Source: Thauera propionica
GTDB lineage: Bacteria > Pseudomonadota > Gammaproteobacteria > Burkholderiales > Rhodocyclaceae
Assembly: GCF_002245655.1 (NCBI RefSeq)
Contig: NZ_NOIH01000007.1
Span: 372,001-436,000, forward strand
Length of the DNA: 64,000 nt
Reading direction: 5' to 3'
Shown here: positions 9,901 through 19,849 of the stretch, piece by piece
How positions within the stretch are numbered: position 1 is the stretch's first letter
Layout of the letters: each line of letters opens with the position of its first letter
Position numbers and translations under genes: made by a program
Notes under the pieces: generated by a model
Seen by the model: only the letters and a program-made list of their open reading frames with translations
Databases searched by the model: none
What the model was told of the DNA's origin: nothing

Positions 9901-9925
9901 ATTCCCGACTATTTTAATCGACTTA
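9901..9925. promoter_or_regulatory. IscR type 1-like binding site upstream of cysE
   Basis: ATTCCCGACTA, TTT, TAATCGACTTA in sequence. It matches 18 of 22 specified positions of the type 1 IscR motif halves ATASYYGACTR and YAGTCRRSTAT. It is centred about 75 bases upstream of the cysE start, in the gap between trmJ and cysE. The match was made by eye, so binding is an inference. Confidence 0.55.
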
Positions 9926-9988
9926 GGATCAACTTTGAAACGGCCGGACCCGCGCACCGCGACGCTCGCACCGACCGCCATGACGCGT

Positions 9989-10720
9989 TCAGCGCCGCTT
10001 GGGGCGCTCGAAGGTCGTCAGCATGCCGCGCAGCAAGGCGACCTCTTCGCGCTCGAGCCGGACGCGGTTGAACATCCGCCGCATGCGCGGCAGCAGGCGC
10101 TTCGGATTCTTCGGATCATGGAAACCGCTGGCGGTCACGGCCTGCTCGAGGTGCGTCATGAAACCCTCGAAGTCGGCATGCGTGGCCGGCTCGCCCTGAA
10201 GATCCTGCGGTGGCGGCGGATTCAGTGCCGCCATGCGCAATTCATAGGCGAGCAACTGGACAGCCGCACCGAGGTTAAGCGACGAGAAATCCGGGTCGGT
10301 CGGAATCGTCACCGGCAGGCTGCACAGCGCGACCTCCTCGTTGGTCATGCCACTGGTCTCGTTGCCGAACACCAGCGCCACATCGCCGTCGACGGTCCGC
10401 CCGACGATCTCGACCGCCGCCTCGCGCGCATGCATGCGCGGCAGTGACAACTCGCGCCGGCGCGCGGTCAGCGCTGCGGAGAACACGGTGTCCGCCAGCG
10501 CCTCCTCAAGCGTGCCCACCACGCGTGCGGATTCGAGCAGATCGACCGCGCCGGAAGCGCGCGCGGTGGCGATCTCATCCGGAAACGAGGCCGGCGCAAC
10601 CAGCCACAGCTGGCGCAGCCCCATCGTCTTCATGGCGCGGGCGGCAGCACCGATATTGCCAGGATGGCTGCTACGGGACAGCACGACCCGGATACGGTCG
10701 AGCGCAAGTGGGCGATTCAT
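9989..10720 (-). CDS. trmJ: tRNA (cytidine/uridine-32 2'-O) methyltransferase TrmJ
   Basis: A 243-residue SPOUT-class (knotted) SAM methyltransferase acting on ribose 32 of certain tRNAs. Seen are the N-terminal RVVLSRSSHPGNIGAAARAM, the motif FGNETSGMTNEE and the SLNLGAAVQLLAYELR segment of the trefoil knot. The length fits TrmJ (about 245). It is divergent from suhB, the same arrangement seen in many proteobacteria. The stop lies 150 bases from the cysE start. Confidence 0.94.
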   Translation of the reverse strand: MNRPLALDRIRVVLSRSSHPGNIGAAARAMKTMGLRQLWLVAPASFPDEIATARASGAVDLLESARVVGTLEEALADTVFSAALTARRRELSLPRMHAREAAVEIVGRTVDGDVALVFGNETSGMTNEEVALCSLPVTIPTDPDFSSLNLGAAVQLLAYELRMAALNPPPPQDLQGEPATHADFEGFMTHLEQAVTASGFHDPKNPKRLLPRMRRMFNRVRLEREEVALLRGMLTTFERPKRR

Positions 10721-10821
10721 ATTAAAATTCCGCGTTTTCCGAATTCTGCCGTGGCGACGCCAGCCGGTTCCCGATGGGTAGCCGCAGCCGTCGCCCGCTT
10801 CTTTAACAGAGACCGCTTCGA

Positions 10822-11622
10822 ATGCATCCCACCCTGAACATCGCCGTCAAGGCCGCCCGTCGCGCCGCGACCGTCATCAACCGTGCCTCGACCCAGCTCG
10901 ACCTGCTCACCGTCCAGAGCAAGTCGCCCAACGATTTCGTCACCGAAGTCGATCGCGCCGCCGAGCAGGCGATCATCGAAGTCCTGCGTGACGCCTTTCC
11001 GGGGCACGGGATTCTAGCAGAGGAGTCAGGCGAGTCCGGCCCGGAAAGCGAGTTCAACTGGATCATCGATCCGCTCGACGGCACGACCAACTTCATCCAC
11101 GGTTTCCCGCAGTACGCCATCTCGATTGCGCAGACCAAGAACGGCGCCCTCGAGCACGCGGTGGTCTACGACCCCTGCACCAACGAGCTGTTCACCGCCT
11201 CGCGCGGCAGCGGCGCCTTCCTCAACGACCGCCGCATCCGCGTGTCGCGCCGCACCCGTCTGAATGACTCGCTGATCGGCACCGGCTTCCCCTTCCGCCA
11301 GTTCGACAATGTCGATGCCTATCTCGCGATGTTCAAGGAACTCACGCAGAAGACCGCCGGCATCCGCCGCCCGGGCGCGGCCTCGCTCGACCTGGCCTAT
11401 GTCGCCTGCGGCCGCCTCGACGGCTTCTGGGAGATGGGCCTGTCGCCGTGGGACATGGCAGCCGGCGTGCTGCTGATCCAGGAAGCCGGCGGACTGGTAT
11501 CGGACCTGTCGGGCGAGGCGGACTTCATGGCCACCGGCAACGTGGTCGCCGGCACGCCGAAGATCTTCGGCCAGCTGCTGCCGATCATCCAGGCCTACCG
11601 CCCGGCCAACATGCAGGCCTGA
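10822..11622 (+). CDS. suhB: Inositol-1-monophosphatase family protein SuhB
   Basis: A 266-residue Mg-dependent phosphatase. The metal-binding motifs are [22 protein letters not shown] and [15 protein letters not shown]. SuhB hydrolyses inositol phosphates and in Escherichia coli also joins the rRNA antitermination complex. The start [22 protein letters not shown] is canonical. It diverges from trmJ across about 100 bases that hold the promoters of both, and converges on the esterase gene downstream. Confidence 0.95.
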   Translation: MHPTLNIAVKAARRAATVINRASTQLDLLTVQSKSPNDFVTEVDRAAEQAIIEVLRDAFPGHGILAEESGESGPESEFNWIIDPLDGTTNFIHGFPQYAISIAQTKNGALEHAVVYDPCTNELFTASRGSGAFLNDRRIRVSRRTRLNDSLIGTGFPFRQFDNVDAYLAMFKELTQKTAGIRRPGAASLDLAYVACGRLDGFWEMGLSPWDMAAGVLLIQEAGGLVSDLSGEADFMATGNVVAGTPKIFGQLLPIIQAYRPANMQA

Positions 11623-11648
11623 CCAGTCCATCGTCATCCGATAAACCC

Positions 11649-11674
11649 GGTGGGGCGGCCTCTCGCGCCCCACC
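11649..11674. terminator. Hairpin between convergent suhB and esterase genes
   Basis: A perfect 9-bp stem, GGTGGGGCG (11649-11657) with CGCCCCACC (11666-11674), and an 8-base loop. It sits 26 bases after the suhB stop and just before the end of the convergent esterase gene. No T tract follows on either strand, so it may be a rho-assisted or RNA 3'-end stabilising structure. Confidence 0.5.
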
Positions 11675-11682
11675 CTGCCGGT

Positions 11683-12771
11683 TCATCGCGCAGCGCGCCC
11701 CGGTTCCGCCGCTGCAGGCGCGGTGAGGCGGTCGATCATGGCCCGGATGGCGCGAACCTGTCCGCCGTCCCGGGTCGCGTACGTCGGCCCGCTGTAGCCC
11801 CACCAGTCCCAGCAGCCCTTCGGGTTGTACACCCAGCGCCACGACCCCCACGCCAGTCCGCTGCGCGCCGCGACCTGCGGGTAGAGCACCACGATGCGAT
11901 TGGCGTCGGCCCATTCGTTGTAGCCGGCGCGCTCGACGAAACGCCTGCCGATCACGCCCTCTCCCTGACGGCAGCCATGCAGCGCGACGTGGATCCTGCA
12001 GCCACCCTCGCGGCAGACCTGCGGAACATAGACGTAGCCTTGCGCCGCCATGCTCAGCTCGATCGGCGCGACGGTGGTGAATTCGCGCTGCGCGAACGCG
12101 ATCAGCTCCCCGCCCGGCCTGGCAGCCCTCGGTGCCAGCGATCCATAGAGATGCGCGAGCAGCTCGCCCGCCGCATCCAGCTCGCCGCAGCGGTTGATGA
12201 ACGGTGGCGCCGAGGTCTCGCATGCATTCGCTGCCGGATCCGCAATCGAGATCATTGCGTGGCCGGCGCCCTCGTGCCGCACGTAGCGAACTGCCTCATC
12301 CGGCAGCCGGGCACGATAGAACGCGACGAGGCTGTCGACCACGGCCCGCTCGACCGTGCGGTCTGCCGTGCCCGACAGCACCCACACCCGGTCGTCCGCC
12401 AGCCCGACCGGATCGTCGATGCGCCCGGCACGCGCCCACGCAGCAATGCGCGCCGCCGTAGCGTTCGCACCGGGCACACGGTCTGGCGTTGTCGGCGCCA
12501 TGCAGTCGCCGAGCGCGCGCCACATGCTGCCTTCGGCGCAGTCGTAGGGTCCGCCGGCGATCACACCGGCGCCCCTGACCAGGCTCGAGTGCGCCACCTG
12601 GAGCTGCACCGCCATGTAAGCCCCCGACGAGACGCCGGACACGGTCACCGTTGCCGCGTCCCCCCCCAGCGCTGGCAAGGCTTGCGCCGACACCGCCGTG
12701 GCTGACAAGAGGCAGACCATGCCGAGCGCCACATGCTGCAGCCAGCCGCTCACTCCGATTCGACGCTTCAT
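11683..12771 (-). CDS. Secreted PHB-depolymerase-like esterase
   Basis: A 362-residue alpha/beta hydrolase with a Sec signal peptide (positive MKRR, hydrophobic 12-25, cleavage likely after VSA at 27-29). The lipase box GVSSG gives nucleophile S48 near the N-terminus, and a VALHGCRQG oxyanion-type motif follows in the C-terminal half. That order is the circularly permuted type of poly(3-hydroxybutyrate) depolymerases. The DWWGYSGPTYATRDGGQ segment is also typical of that group. Many Rhodocyclales store PHB, so polymer or oligomer hydrolysis in the periplasm or outside is likely, but the exact substrate is not proven. No separate substrate-binding domain is present. Confidence 0.8.
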   Translation of the reverse strand: MKRRIGVSGWLQHVALGMVCLLSATAVSAQALPALGGDAATVTVSGVSSGAYMAVQLQVAHSSLVRGAGVIAGGPYDCAEGSMWRALGDCMAPTTPDRVPGANATAARIAAWARAGRIDDPVGLADDRVWVLSGTADRTVERAVVDSLVAFYRARLPDEAVRYVRHEGAGHAMISIADPAANACETSAPPFINRCGELDAAGELLAHLYGSLAPRAARPGGELIAFAQREFTTVAPIELSMAAQGYVYVPQVCREGGCRIHVALHGCRQGEGVIGRRFVERAGYNEWADANRIVVLYPQVAARSGLAWGSWRWVYNPKGCWDWWGYSGPTYATRDGGQVRAIRAMIDRLTAPAAAEPGRAAR

Positions 12772-12903
12772 CCTCGACTCCCAAACCCGAATTCGTGCAC
12801 GACAGATGCACAAGCGCGCCTGCATGCGTAAACTCCGCGGGTTTCGACCACGACCGGGCTGGCCGCCCAACGCAGCCGCCCGCTCCCCGATCAAGAGGTT
12901 GCA

Positions 12904-15525
12904 TTGACGCCCCACCCCAAGCCCCACGAACTGAGCGAAGCCGAGATCAGCGCCCACACGCCCATGATGCAGCAATATCTTCGCATCAAGGTGCAGCACC
13001 CGGACACGCTGTTGTTCTACCGCATGGGCGACTTCTACGAGCTGTTCTTCGAGGACGCCGAGAAGGCGGCGCGGCTGCTCGACATCACGCTCACCACCCG
13101 CGGCCAGTCCGGCGGCCAGCCGATCAAGATGGCGGGCGTGCCCTTCCACGCAGTCGAACAGTACCTTGCACGACTGGTGAAGCTGGGCGAGGCGGTGGTG
13201 ATCGCCGAGCAGGTGGGCGAACCCGGCGCCACCAAGGGTCCGATGGAGCGCGCCGTCAGCCGCATCGTGACACCCGGCACGCTGACGGACGCCGCGCTGC
13301 TCGACGACCGTCGCGACGCCCTGCTGCTGTCGGCCAACCTTCATCGCGGCGTGCTCGGTCTGGCCTGGTTGAACCTGGCCAACGGCGACTTCCGCCTGAT
13401 GCAGTGCCCGGCCGAGACGCTGCAGGCCCAGTTAGAGCGCCTGCGCCCGGCCGAGGTGCTGATCCCCGACGGTCTGGCGCTGCCGCTGCTCGACACCCTG
13501 GCCCCGGCGCTGCGTCGCCTGGCCGACTGGCAGTTCGATGCCGAAACCGGCACCCGGCTGCTGACCGGCCACTTCGGCACGCGCGACCTGGTCGGCTTCG
13601 GCGTCGAGGACCTGCCGGTGGCGCTGGCCGCCGCCGCCGCCCTGTATGACTACGCACAGGCGACCCAGCGCCAGACGCTCGCCCACGTCACCGGCCTCGT
13701 CGTCGAGCGCGAATCGGAATACCTGCGGCTCGACGCTTCCACCCGTCGCAACCTCGAACTCACCGAAACCCTGCGCGGCGAACCCGCGCCAACCCTACTG
13801 TCGCTGCTCGACACCTGCATCACCAGCATGGGCTCGCGCTGGCTGCGACATGCCTTGCACCACCCGCTGCGCGACCGTGGCGTGCCCGCGGCGCGCCAGG
13901 CCGCCGTGGCGGAACTGGTCGGCGAGCAAGGTGATTACGGCATCGAAAGCCGCGATGGCCGCACCGCGGGCACCGTGCGCGGCGCGCTGCGCGGCGTAGC
14001 CGACGTGGACCGCATCACCGCGCGCATTGCCCTGCGCAGTGCGCGACCGCGCGACCTTTCCGCGTTGCGCGAAAGCCTCACCCGCCTGCCGGAACTGGGC
14101 GCGACGCTGGCCGGCTGCAACACGGCTCTGCTGCGCGAGGTCTGCGCCGCGCTCGACATCGCACCCGACCCGCTCGACCTGCTGCAACGCGCCATCGACG
14201 CCGAGCCCGCCGCCATGGTGCGCGACGGCGGCGTGATCGCGCCGGGCTACGACTCCGAGCTGGATGAGCTGCGCGGCATCCAGAGCAACTGCGGCGAATT
14301 CTTGCTGGCACTCGAAGCCCGCGAGCGCGAGCGCAGCGGCATTCCCAACCTGAAGGTCGAGTTCAACCGCGTGCATGGCTTCTACATCGAGGTCAGCCGC
14401 GCCAACGCCGACAAGGTGCCGGATGACTACCGCCGCCGCCAGACGCTGAAAAACGCCGAGCGCTACATCACGCCCGAACTCAAGGCCTTCGAGGACAAGG
14501 CCCTGTCGGCAAACGACCGCGCCCTGGCGCGCGAGAAGCTGCTGTACGAGGCGATTCTCGACGCGCTGGCCGCCCACATTCCGGCGCTGCAGCGCATCGC
14601 ACGCGCGCTGGCCCTGCTCGACGGCCTTGCCGCGTTCGCCGAGGCGGCATTGCGCTACAACTACGTCCGCCCCCGCTTTCGCGACACACCCGGGCTCGAT
14701 ATCGCCGGCGGCCGCCATCCGGTGGTCGAGCGCCAGGTCGAGAACTTCATCCGCAACGATGCGCGGCTCGCGCCCACCCGCCGCATGCTGATGATCACCG
14801 GCCCCAACATGGGCGGCAAATCGACCTTCATGCGCCAGGTGGCGCTGATCTGCCTGCTCGCGCACGTTGGCAGCTTCGTGCCGGCGGATGTCGCCGAGCT
14901 CGGTCCGCTGGACGCCATCTTCACCCGCATCGGTGCTTCGGACGACCTGGCTTCCGGCCGTTCGACCTTCATGGTCGAGATGACCGAAGCCGCCGCCATC
15001 CTGCATGGTGCCACCGAGCACAGCCTGGTGCTGATGGACGAGATCGGCCGCGGCACCTCCACCTTCGACGGCCTCGCGCTGGCCGCCGCGATCGCACGCC
15101 AGCTGCTGGAGAAGAACCGCAGTCTGACGCTGTTCGCCACCCACTACTTCGAACTGACCCGGCTCAACGCGGACTACCCCGAGTGCGCCAACGTGCATCT
15201 GGATGCGGTCGAGCACGGCCACCGCATCGTCTTCCTGCATGCGCTGGAAGAAGGCCCGGCGAGCCAGAGCTACGGGATCGAGGTCGCTGCGCTGGCCGGC
15301 ATCCCCGCGCCGGTGATTCGCGACGCGCGCCGCCGGCTGCGCGCGCTGGAGAACCGCGAGATCCACGCCGGCCCGCAGGCCGATCTATTCGCCACGCTGC
15401 CCGAACCCGAGGCCGAGCCCCTGTCGCATCCGGTGCTGACCGAACTCGCCGACATCGACCCCGATTCGCTGACCCCGCGCGAGGCGCTCGAGCGCCTGTA
15501 CTCGCTCAAGCGCCTCGCCTCCTGA
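12904..15525 (+). CDS. mutS: DNA mismatch repair protein MutS
   Basis: An 873-residue MutS. The N-terminal mismatch-binding domain has the conserved phenylalanine-glutamate context [14 protein letters not shown]. The ATPase domain carries Walker [10 protein letters not shown] (633-641), the Walker B region [16 protein letters not shown] and the ATHYFELT motif. It recognises mismatches and recruits MutL. The start is TTG at 12904, with an AGAGG Shine-Dalgarno at suitable spacing; the next in-frame ATG lies at the MMQQYLRIK segment 20 residues later and would remove normal N-terminal sequence. The following methyltransferase-like gene begins 9 bases after the stop. Confidence 0.97.
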   Translation: MTPHPKPHELSEAEISAHTPMMQQYLRIKVQHPDTLLFYRMGDFYELFFEDAEKAARLLDITLTTRGQSGGQPIKMAGVPFHAVEQYLARLVKLGEAVVIAEQVGEPGATKGPMERAVSRIVTPGTLTDAALLDDRRDALLLSANLHRGVLGLAWLNLANGDFRLMQCPAETLQAQLERLRPAEVLIPDGLALPLLDTLAPALRRLADWQFDAETGTRLLTGHFGTRDLVGFGVEDLPVALAAAAALYDYAQATQRQTLAHVTGLVVERESEYLRLDASTRRNLELTETLRGEPAPTLLSLLDTCITSMGSRWLRHALHHPLRDRGVPAARQAAVAELVGEQGDYGIESRDGRTAGTVRGALRGVADVDRITARIALRSARPRDLSALRESLTRLPELGATLAGCNTALLREVCAALDIAPDPLDLLQRAIDAEPAAMVRDGGVIAPGYDSELDELRGIQSNCGEFLLALEARERERSGIPNLKVEFNRVHGFYIEVSRANADKVPDDYRRRQTLKNAERYITPELKAFEDKALSANDRALAREKLLYEAILDALAAHIPALQRIARALALLDGLAAFAEAALRYNYVRPRFRDTPGLDIAGGRHPVVERQVENFIRNDARLAPTRRMLMITGPNMGGKSTFMRQVALICLLAHVGSFVPADVAELGPLDAIFTRIGASDDLASGRSTFMVEMTEAAAILHGATEHSLVLMDEIGRGTSTFDGLALAAAIARQLLEKNRSLTLFATHYFELTRLNADYPECANVHLDAVEHGHRIVFLHALEEGPASQSYGIEVAALAGIPAPVIRDARRRLRALENREIHAGPQADLFATLPEPEAEPLSHPVLTELADIDPDSLTPREALERLYSLKRLAS

Positions 15526-15534
15526 GAACACCCG

Positions 15535-16305
15535 ATGAGTACACCGATCGACATTTCCGAAGAAGCCGGCGTGCGCTACCTGCACTTCGGCTCGGACTGG
15601 ATCCAGGGCGCGATGCGCATCCGCAAGCCCAACGCGCTCGAGCTCGCCTACACGCGCGAGATGATGGCGGGCCTGCTGCTGCGTGACGGCCTCGTCGAAG
15701 ACGCTGGTCAGTGGCCCAAGAAGGTGCTGATCATCGGCCTCGGCGCCGCCTCACTGGCGAAATTCGTCCATCACCATTGCCCGCAGGCACGCATCACCGT
15801 GGTCGAGATTGCCCCTTCGGTCGTCGCCGCCGCGCGCCAGTTCTTCAAACTCCCCGAGGAGGATGCGCGCTTCAGCATCCACCTCGGCTGCGGCGCGCAA
15901 TACGTGATGGAGAAGGACCAGACCTGGGACTACATCCTGATCGATGGCTATGACCGCAACGCCCGCGCGGGCGCGCTGGACACCCTACCTTTCTACCTCG
16001 CCGTGCGCTCACGGCTGTCGGCCAATGGGCTGATGGCGGTAAACCTGTTCGGACGCTCGCGCGGCTACAAGGCCAGCGTCGAACGCATCCTCGCCGCCTT
16101 CGACGACCGCGTGCTCGCCTTCCCGTCCTGCGACAGTGGCAACGTCGTCGCCTTTGGGGCCGTCGGCGAGCCGATCGAGCGCCCGCTGGATGAACTGCGT
16201 GAGCGCGCACGGCTGCTGAAGGCCGCGACCGGGCTCGACCTCGGCCCTACCATCTCACGGTTGGAACAGTCCGGCAGCGTACCCGGCGGCGTGCTGCACA
16301 TCTGA
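15535..16305 (+). CDS. Spermidine synthase-like methyltransferase-fold protein
   Basis: A 256-residue class I SAM-fold protein related to the spermidine/spermine synthase superfamily. The nucleotide-binding glycine motif is VLIIGLGAASLAKF, followed by VVEIAPSVV and the active-site-like DYILIDGYD. It lacks several residues of true SpeE, and many such proteins are annotated only as SpeE-like, so polyamine synthesis should not be assumed. It starts 9 bases after mutS and is probably cotranscribed with it. Confidence 0.7.
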   Translation: MSTPIDISEEAGVRYLHFGSDWIQGAMRIRKPNALELAYTREMMAGLLLRDGLVEDAGQWPKKVLIIGLGAASLAKFVHHHCPQARITVVEIAPSVVAAARQFFKLPEEDARFSIHLGCGAQYVMEKDQTWDYILIDGYDRNARAGALDTLPFYLAVRSRLSANGLMAVNLFGRSRGYKASVERILAAFDDRVLAFPSCDSGNVVAFGAVGEPIERPLDELRERARLLKAATGLDLGPTISRLEQSGSVPGGVLHI

Positions 16306-16424
16306 ATGCCACCACGCCGCGAACACCCCTCACACAGGCATGGCCAGAACGATCCCATGCGCGTTATTGTCCACCCTCCGCGCAGGCAGGGACGCCTAAC
16401 CGACCGGAGAAAGGCAGGAAAACC

Positions 16425-16637
16425 ATGAACACATTTCTGATCACCCTCGGCGTCATCGGACTCGTCATCGCGGCGATGGCCATCGGCGTCATGTTCGGCC
16501 GCAAGCCCATCGCAGGCAGTTGCGGCGGCCTCGGCGCCGTTGGCGGCGAATGCGAGTTCGGCTGCAAGAAGCCCTGCTCCAAACGCGAGGCACGCATGAA
16601 GGCTGCCGCCGAGACTGCGACCGACGCACGACAATAA
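16425..16637 (+). CDS. nqrM: Na+-translocating NADH:quinone reductase maturation factor NqrM
   Basis: A 70-residue protein with one N-terminal membrane helix (about 4-24) followed by GRKPIAGSCGG and a cluster of four cysteines (C33, C43, C47, C51). This is the DUF539/NqrM pattern. NqrM is needed to install the iron centre between NqrD and NqrE of Na+-NQR. No nqr genes are in the window; in many genomes nqrM follows apbE, but here it follows a SpeE-like gene. An AGGA Shine-Dalgarno precedes the ATG. Confidence 0.88.
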   Translation: MNTFLITLGVIGLVIAAMAIGVMFGRKPIAGSCGGLGAVGGECEFGCKKPCSKREARMKAAAETATDARQ

Positions 16638-16665
16638 TCACATCACGCCACTTTGCGGAGACAAC

Positions 16666-17073
16666 ATGTTGCAATCCCTGCTCGTCAAGGACTACATGAT
16701 CGGCGACCACCTCGCCTTCAGCCCCTCGACCAACCTGCTGCGCGCGGTCCACAAGCTGCTGGAACACGGCCTCAGCGGCGCGCCGGTGGTCGACGAGAAC
16801 AATCGCCTGATCGGCTTCATCTCGGAGAAGGATTGCCTCAAGGCCGCACTCGATGCGTCCTACTTCCGCCGCGAGGAAGGTTCGGTACAGGACTTCATGA
16901 GCAAGGACGTCGTTTCGGTTGCGGCTGACTCCAGCCTGATCGAGGCAATCCAGATCTTCGTCAGCAAGAACTTCCGCTGCCTGCCGGTCGTCGAGGGATC
17001 ACGCCTGGTCGGCCAGATCTCGCGCCAGGACATCCTGCGGGGGCTCGAGAAGCTGCGCGCCGCGCGCAGATGA
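16666..17073 (+). CDS. CBS domain pair protein
   Basis: A 135-residue protein of two CBS motifs (about 8-62 and 75-130), each with the pattern ending in GxIS-x-D (LIGFISEKDCL and LVGQISRQDIL). CBS pairs bind adenosine nucleotides and usually sense energy state. There is no second domain. It lies 28 bases after nqrM, so co-expression is likely, but no functional link is evident. It converges on dnaQ with only 3 bases between the two stops. Confidence 0.85.
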   Translation: MLQSLLVKDYMIGDHLAFSPSTNLLRAVHKLLEHGLSGAPVVDENNRLIGFISEKDCLKAALDASYFRREEGSVQDFMSKDVVSVAADSSLIEAIQIFVSKNFRCLPVVEGSRLVGQISRQDILRGLEKLRAARR

Positions 17074-17076
17074 TCC

Positions 17077-17796
17077 TCACGCCGTCGCCGGTTCCTCCGG
17101 AGGCAGCCACAGGCACAGACCCTTGTTCGCCTTGGCGATGTCGGCAAGCACGCTCTCATGAGCCTGCAGTTCGGCATCGCTGATGCGCAAGACCTTAATC
17201 GGCTTGCGCTCCCGCGGCATGCCGTCGCCGTCGCCATCGTGCGCGGGCAAGTCGTCGTCCAGCGCCATGATCAGGCTTTCCTGGCCACGCGTCATCGCCA
17301 GGTAGACCTCGGCCAGCAGTTCCGCATCGAGCAAGGCGCCGTGCAGTTCGCGGTGGCCGTTGTCGATCTCGTAGCGGTCGCACAACGCGTCGAGCGAAGC
17401 CTTCTTGCCCGGGTTCTGCTCCTTGGCCATCTTCAACGTGTCGATCACGCCGGCACAGAGCCGAGCGAGCTTGTCACGCCCGAGCAGGTCGAGTTCGTTG
17501 TCGAGGAAGCCGACGTCGAAGCTCGCGTTGTGGATGACCAGTTCCGCATCGCGGACGAAGTCCTCGAATTGCGTCACGACGTCGGCGAACTTCGGCTTGT
17601 CGGCAAGGAATTCCTCGGTGATGCCGTGCACCGCGACGGCCTCGGCGTCGATGCCGCGTCCCGGGTTCAGATAGACATGGAAATGGCGGCCGGTGAGGCT
17701 GCGGTTGAGCAGCTCCACGCAGCCGATTTCGATCACGCGGTCGCCATTGCGCCAGTCCAGACCGGTCGTTTCGGTATCGAGCACGATTTGTCGCAT
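17077..17796 (-). CDS. dnaQ: DNA polymerase III epsilon subunit (3'-5' exonuclease)
   Basis: A 239-residue DEDDh exonuclease, the proofreading subunit of the replicative polymerase. Motif ExoI is VLDTETTGLDW, ExoII lies in LVIHNASFDVGFLDNEL, and ExoIII in HGALLDAELLAEVYL. The C-terminal tail, which holds the region that contacts the alpha subunit, is present. The ATG at 17796 has a strong AGAGGAG Shine-Dalgarno; longer in-frame sequence overlaps rnhA. It is downstream of rnhA, the usual pairing. Confidence 0.95.
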   Translation of the reverse strand: MRQIVLDTETTGLDWRNGDRVIEIGCVELLNRSLTGRHFHVYLNPGRGIDAEAVAVHGITEEFLADKPKFADVVTQFEDFVRDAELVIHNASFDVGFLDNELDLLGRDKLARLCAGVIDTLKMAKEQNPGKKASLDALCDRYEIDNGHRELHGALLDAELLAEVYLAMTRGQESLIMALDDDLPAHDGDGDGMPRERKPIKVLRISDAELQAHESVLADIAKANKGLCLWLPPEEPATA

Positions 17797-17848
17797 TGCC
17801 GCTCCTCTGAATGAATTCGATATAGGTGGAAGTGACTGCGGTCGCGGC

Positions 17849-18307
17849 TCAGGCCTCGACCGTCTTTCCGGTCTTGCGCACGGCGTCCACGCCGCGCCGG
17901 GCGAGCGCATCTGCCCGTTCGTTCTCGACGTGACCAGAGTGACCGCGCACCCACAGCCACTTCACCTGGTGACGCGTCTGCGCCTCGTCCAGCGCCCGCC
18001 ACAGGTCGGCGTTCTTGACCGGCTCCTTCGATGCTGTCTTCCAGCCGCGCGCCTTCCAGCCGTGAATCCACTCCGAGATGCCCTTCTGCACGTACTGGCT
18101 GTCGGTATGCACCCGCGCCATCACGGGGCGCTTCAGCGTGTTCAGCGCGCGGATGACCGCGAGCAACTCCATGCGGTTGTTGGTCGTGGCCGGCTCGCCG
18201 CCCCAGATCTCCTTTTCGTGCGTGCCGGCGCGCAGGATCGCGCCCCAGCCGCCGGGACCGGGGTTGCCGCTGCATGCGCCGTCCGTGTAGATATCGACTT
18301 CTTCCAT
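17849..18307 (-). CDS. rnhA: Ribonuclease HI
   Basis: A 152-residue RNase H1 that degrades the RNA strand of RNA-DNA hybrids in a Mg-dependent way. Visible signatures are [20 protein letters not shown], the TNNRMEL glutamate, the [11 protein letters not shown] aspartate and [18 protein letters not shown] with the catalytic His and last Asp. It directly abuts the upstream methyltransferase gene: the stop codon of that gene ends immediately before the rnhA ATG, which indicates translational coupling. Confidence 0.97.
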   Translation of the reverse strand: MEEVDIYTDGACSGNPGPGGWGAILRAGTHEKEIWGGEPATTNNRMELLAVIRALNTLKRPVMARVHTDSQYVQKGISEWIHGWKARGWKTASKEPVKNADLWRALDEAQTRHQVKWLWVRGHSGHVENERADALARRGVDAVRKTGKTVEA

Positions 18308-19036
18308 CTATTGCGTTTTCCGTGTTTCACCGTTGCGCTGTGCAACGGTCGATAGTCGTTTGGCCGAAGCCTTGCGTTCGCGCCACTGCGGCATGATCAG
18401 GCGCATGCCCTGCACGCGTTTGACCCCGTGCATCACATACGCCGCGCCGAGCACCGGCCACCAGCGCGGTCCTGCGCGGTCCATGAAGCTCCAGCGCTGC
18501 AGCCACGCCTCGGTGCCCACCACGGGCACGTGGCAGCCGGATTCGAGCCCCACCACCTCCAGCCCGAGCAGCTTCATCCAGTCCTTGATGCGCATCGACG
18601 AGCGATATTGTCCGCGCCAGGGGAAAGCACCCTCGCCCCGCGCCAGCGCACGTCGCGCGCCCCACAGGCTCAGCGGATTGAGCCCGCTCAGCACCACGCT
18701 GCCCTCGGGCACCAGCACCCGCTCCACCTCGCGCAACACGCTGTGGGCATCGGACGAAAACTCCAGCACGTGCGGCAACAGCACCAGATCGATGCTGGCC
18801 GTCGCGAACGGCAGCTCGAAGGCCTGCGCGCGCACCGCCACCTCACCGTCACGCGCACAATTGAGACGGAAGGGCATGCGGTTCGCCTGCAGCAGGTCGA
18901 TGCCCGGCAGACCGATCTGGACGGCGTTATAGCCGAAGATGTCTGCCACCGTACGATCGATCGCGCCGCGCTCCCAATCCAGCAGATAGCGCCCGAGCGG
19001 GGTCTCCAGCCAGTCGGAGAGGTCCGGCATTGACAT
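18308..19036 (-). CDS. SAM-dependent methyltransferase-like protein next to rnhA
   Basis: A 242-residue class I methyltransferase-like protein. The SAM-binding glycine motif at the N-terminus is degenerate, but the SIDLVLLPHVLEFSSDAHSV and EGSVVLSGLNPLSLWG segments fit the Methyltransf_11 fold. The same gene commonly stands beside gloB, rnhA and dnaQ in proteobacteria. Substrate is unknown. It is divergent from gloB, with only 27 bases between the starts. A second in-frame Met two codons later (MPDLSDW) could also be the start. Confidence 0.8.
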   Translation of the reverse strand: MSMPDLSDWLETPLGRYLLDWERGAIDRTVADIFGYNAVQIGLPGIDLLQANRMPFRLNCARDGEVAVRAQAFELPFATASIDLVLLPHVLEFSSDAHSVLREVERVLVPEGSVVLSGLNPLSLWGARRALARGEGAFPWRGQYRSSMRIKDWMKLLGLEVVGLESGCHVPVVGTEAWLQRWSFMDRAGPRWWPVLGAAYVMHGVKRVQGMRLIMPQWRERKASAKRLSTVAQRNGETRKTQ

Positions 19037-19063
19037 CGGCGATCAGCCCCTCAAAATTCGCGG

Positions 19064-19837
19064 ATGGACATTATCCCTCTTCCCGCCTTCCGCGATAACT
19101 ACATCTGGCTCGTGCGCGAGGGCGACCAGGCGCTGGTCGTCGATCCGGGCGACGCCGGTCCGGTGCTCGGCTACCTCGCGGCCGAGGGGCTGAAGCTCGC
19201 CGCGATCCTCGTCACCCACCACCACGCGGATCACGTCGGCGGACTCGCCCGCCTGCGCCAGGCCTGTACCGCACCGGTGTACGGCCCCTTCAACGAAGCG
19301 ATCGAGGGGGTTGATCATCCCGTGGGCGATGGCGATACGGTGGGCATCGATGCGCTCGGCCTGACTTTCGATGTGCTCGACGTGCCGGGCCACACCGCCG
19401 GCCACATCGCCTACGTGTGCCGCAGTGCCTCGCCGCCGATCCTGTTCTGCGGCGACACGCTGTTTTCGGCCGGTTGCGGGCGCCTGTTCGAGGGCACACC
19501 CGCCCAGCTCGCGCAATCGCTGGCCCGCCTCGCCGCGCTGCCGGACGACACTGCCGTCTATTGCACCCACGAATACACCTTGTCCAACCTCGCTTTCGCG
19601 CGTGTGGCCGAGCCGCACAACCCCGAGCGCGACGCCTACGCCGAACACTGCGTGGCACTGCGCAACGCGGGCCGGCCGACCCTGCCAAGCAGCATCGGGC
19701 ACGAAAAGGCCATCAATCCCTTCCTGCGTTGCAGCCAACCGGGAATCATCGATGCGGTCACCGCTCACACCGGTCAGCGGCCTGCGGACGCGCTGGCCTG
19801 CCTGGCCGCGCTGCGCGAGTGGAAGAACGTGTTCTGA
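19064..19837 (+). CDS. gloB: Hydroxyacylglutathione hydrolase (glyoxalase II)
   Basis: A 257-residue MBL-fold enzyme that hydrolyses S-D-lactoylglutathione to D-lactate and glutathione. The complete metal motif THHHADHVGG lies at residues 51-60, with VPGHTAGHIAYV, FCGDTLFSAGCGRLFEG and YCTHEYTLSNLAFA following; all are signatures of GloB. The start MDIIPLPAFRDNYIWLV is canonical. It completes methylglyoxal detoxification and sits in the common gloB/methyltransferase/rnhA/dnaQ neighbourhood. Confidence 0.96.
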   Translation: MDIIPLPAFRDNYIWLVREGDQALVVDPGDAGPVLGYLAAEGLKLAAILVTHHHADHVGGLARLRQACTAPVYGPFNEAIEGVDHPVGDGDTVGIDALGLTFDVLDVPGHTAGHIAYVCRSASPPILFCGDTLFSAGCGRLFEGTPAQLAQSLARLAALPDDTAVYCTHEYTLSNLAFARVAEPHNPERDAYAEHCVALRNAGRPTLPSSIGHEKAINPFLRCSQPGIIDAVTAHTGQRPADALACLAALREWKNVF

Positions 19838-19849
19838 CGCGCCCCGCGC

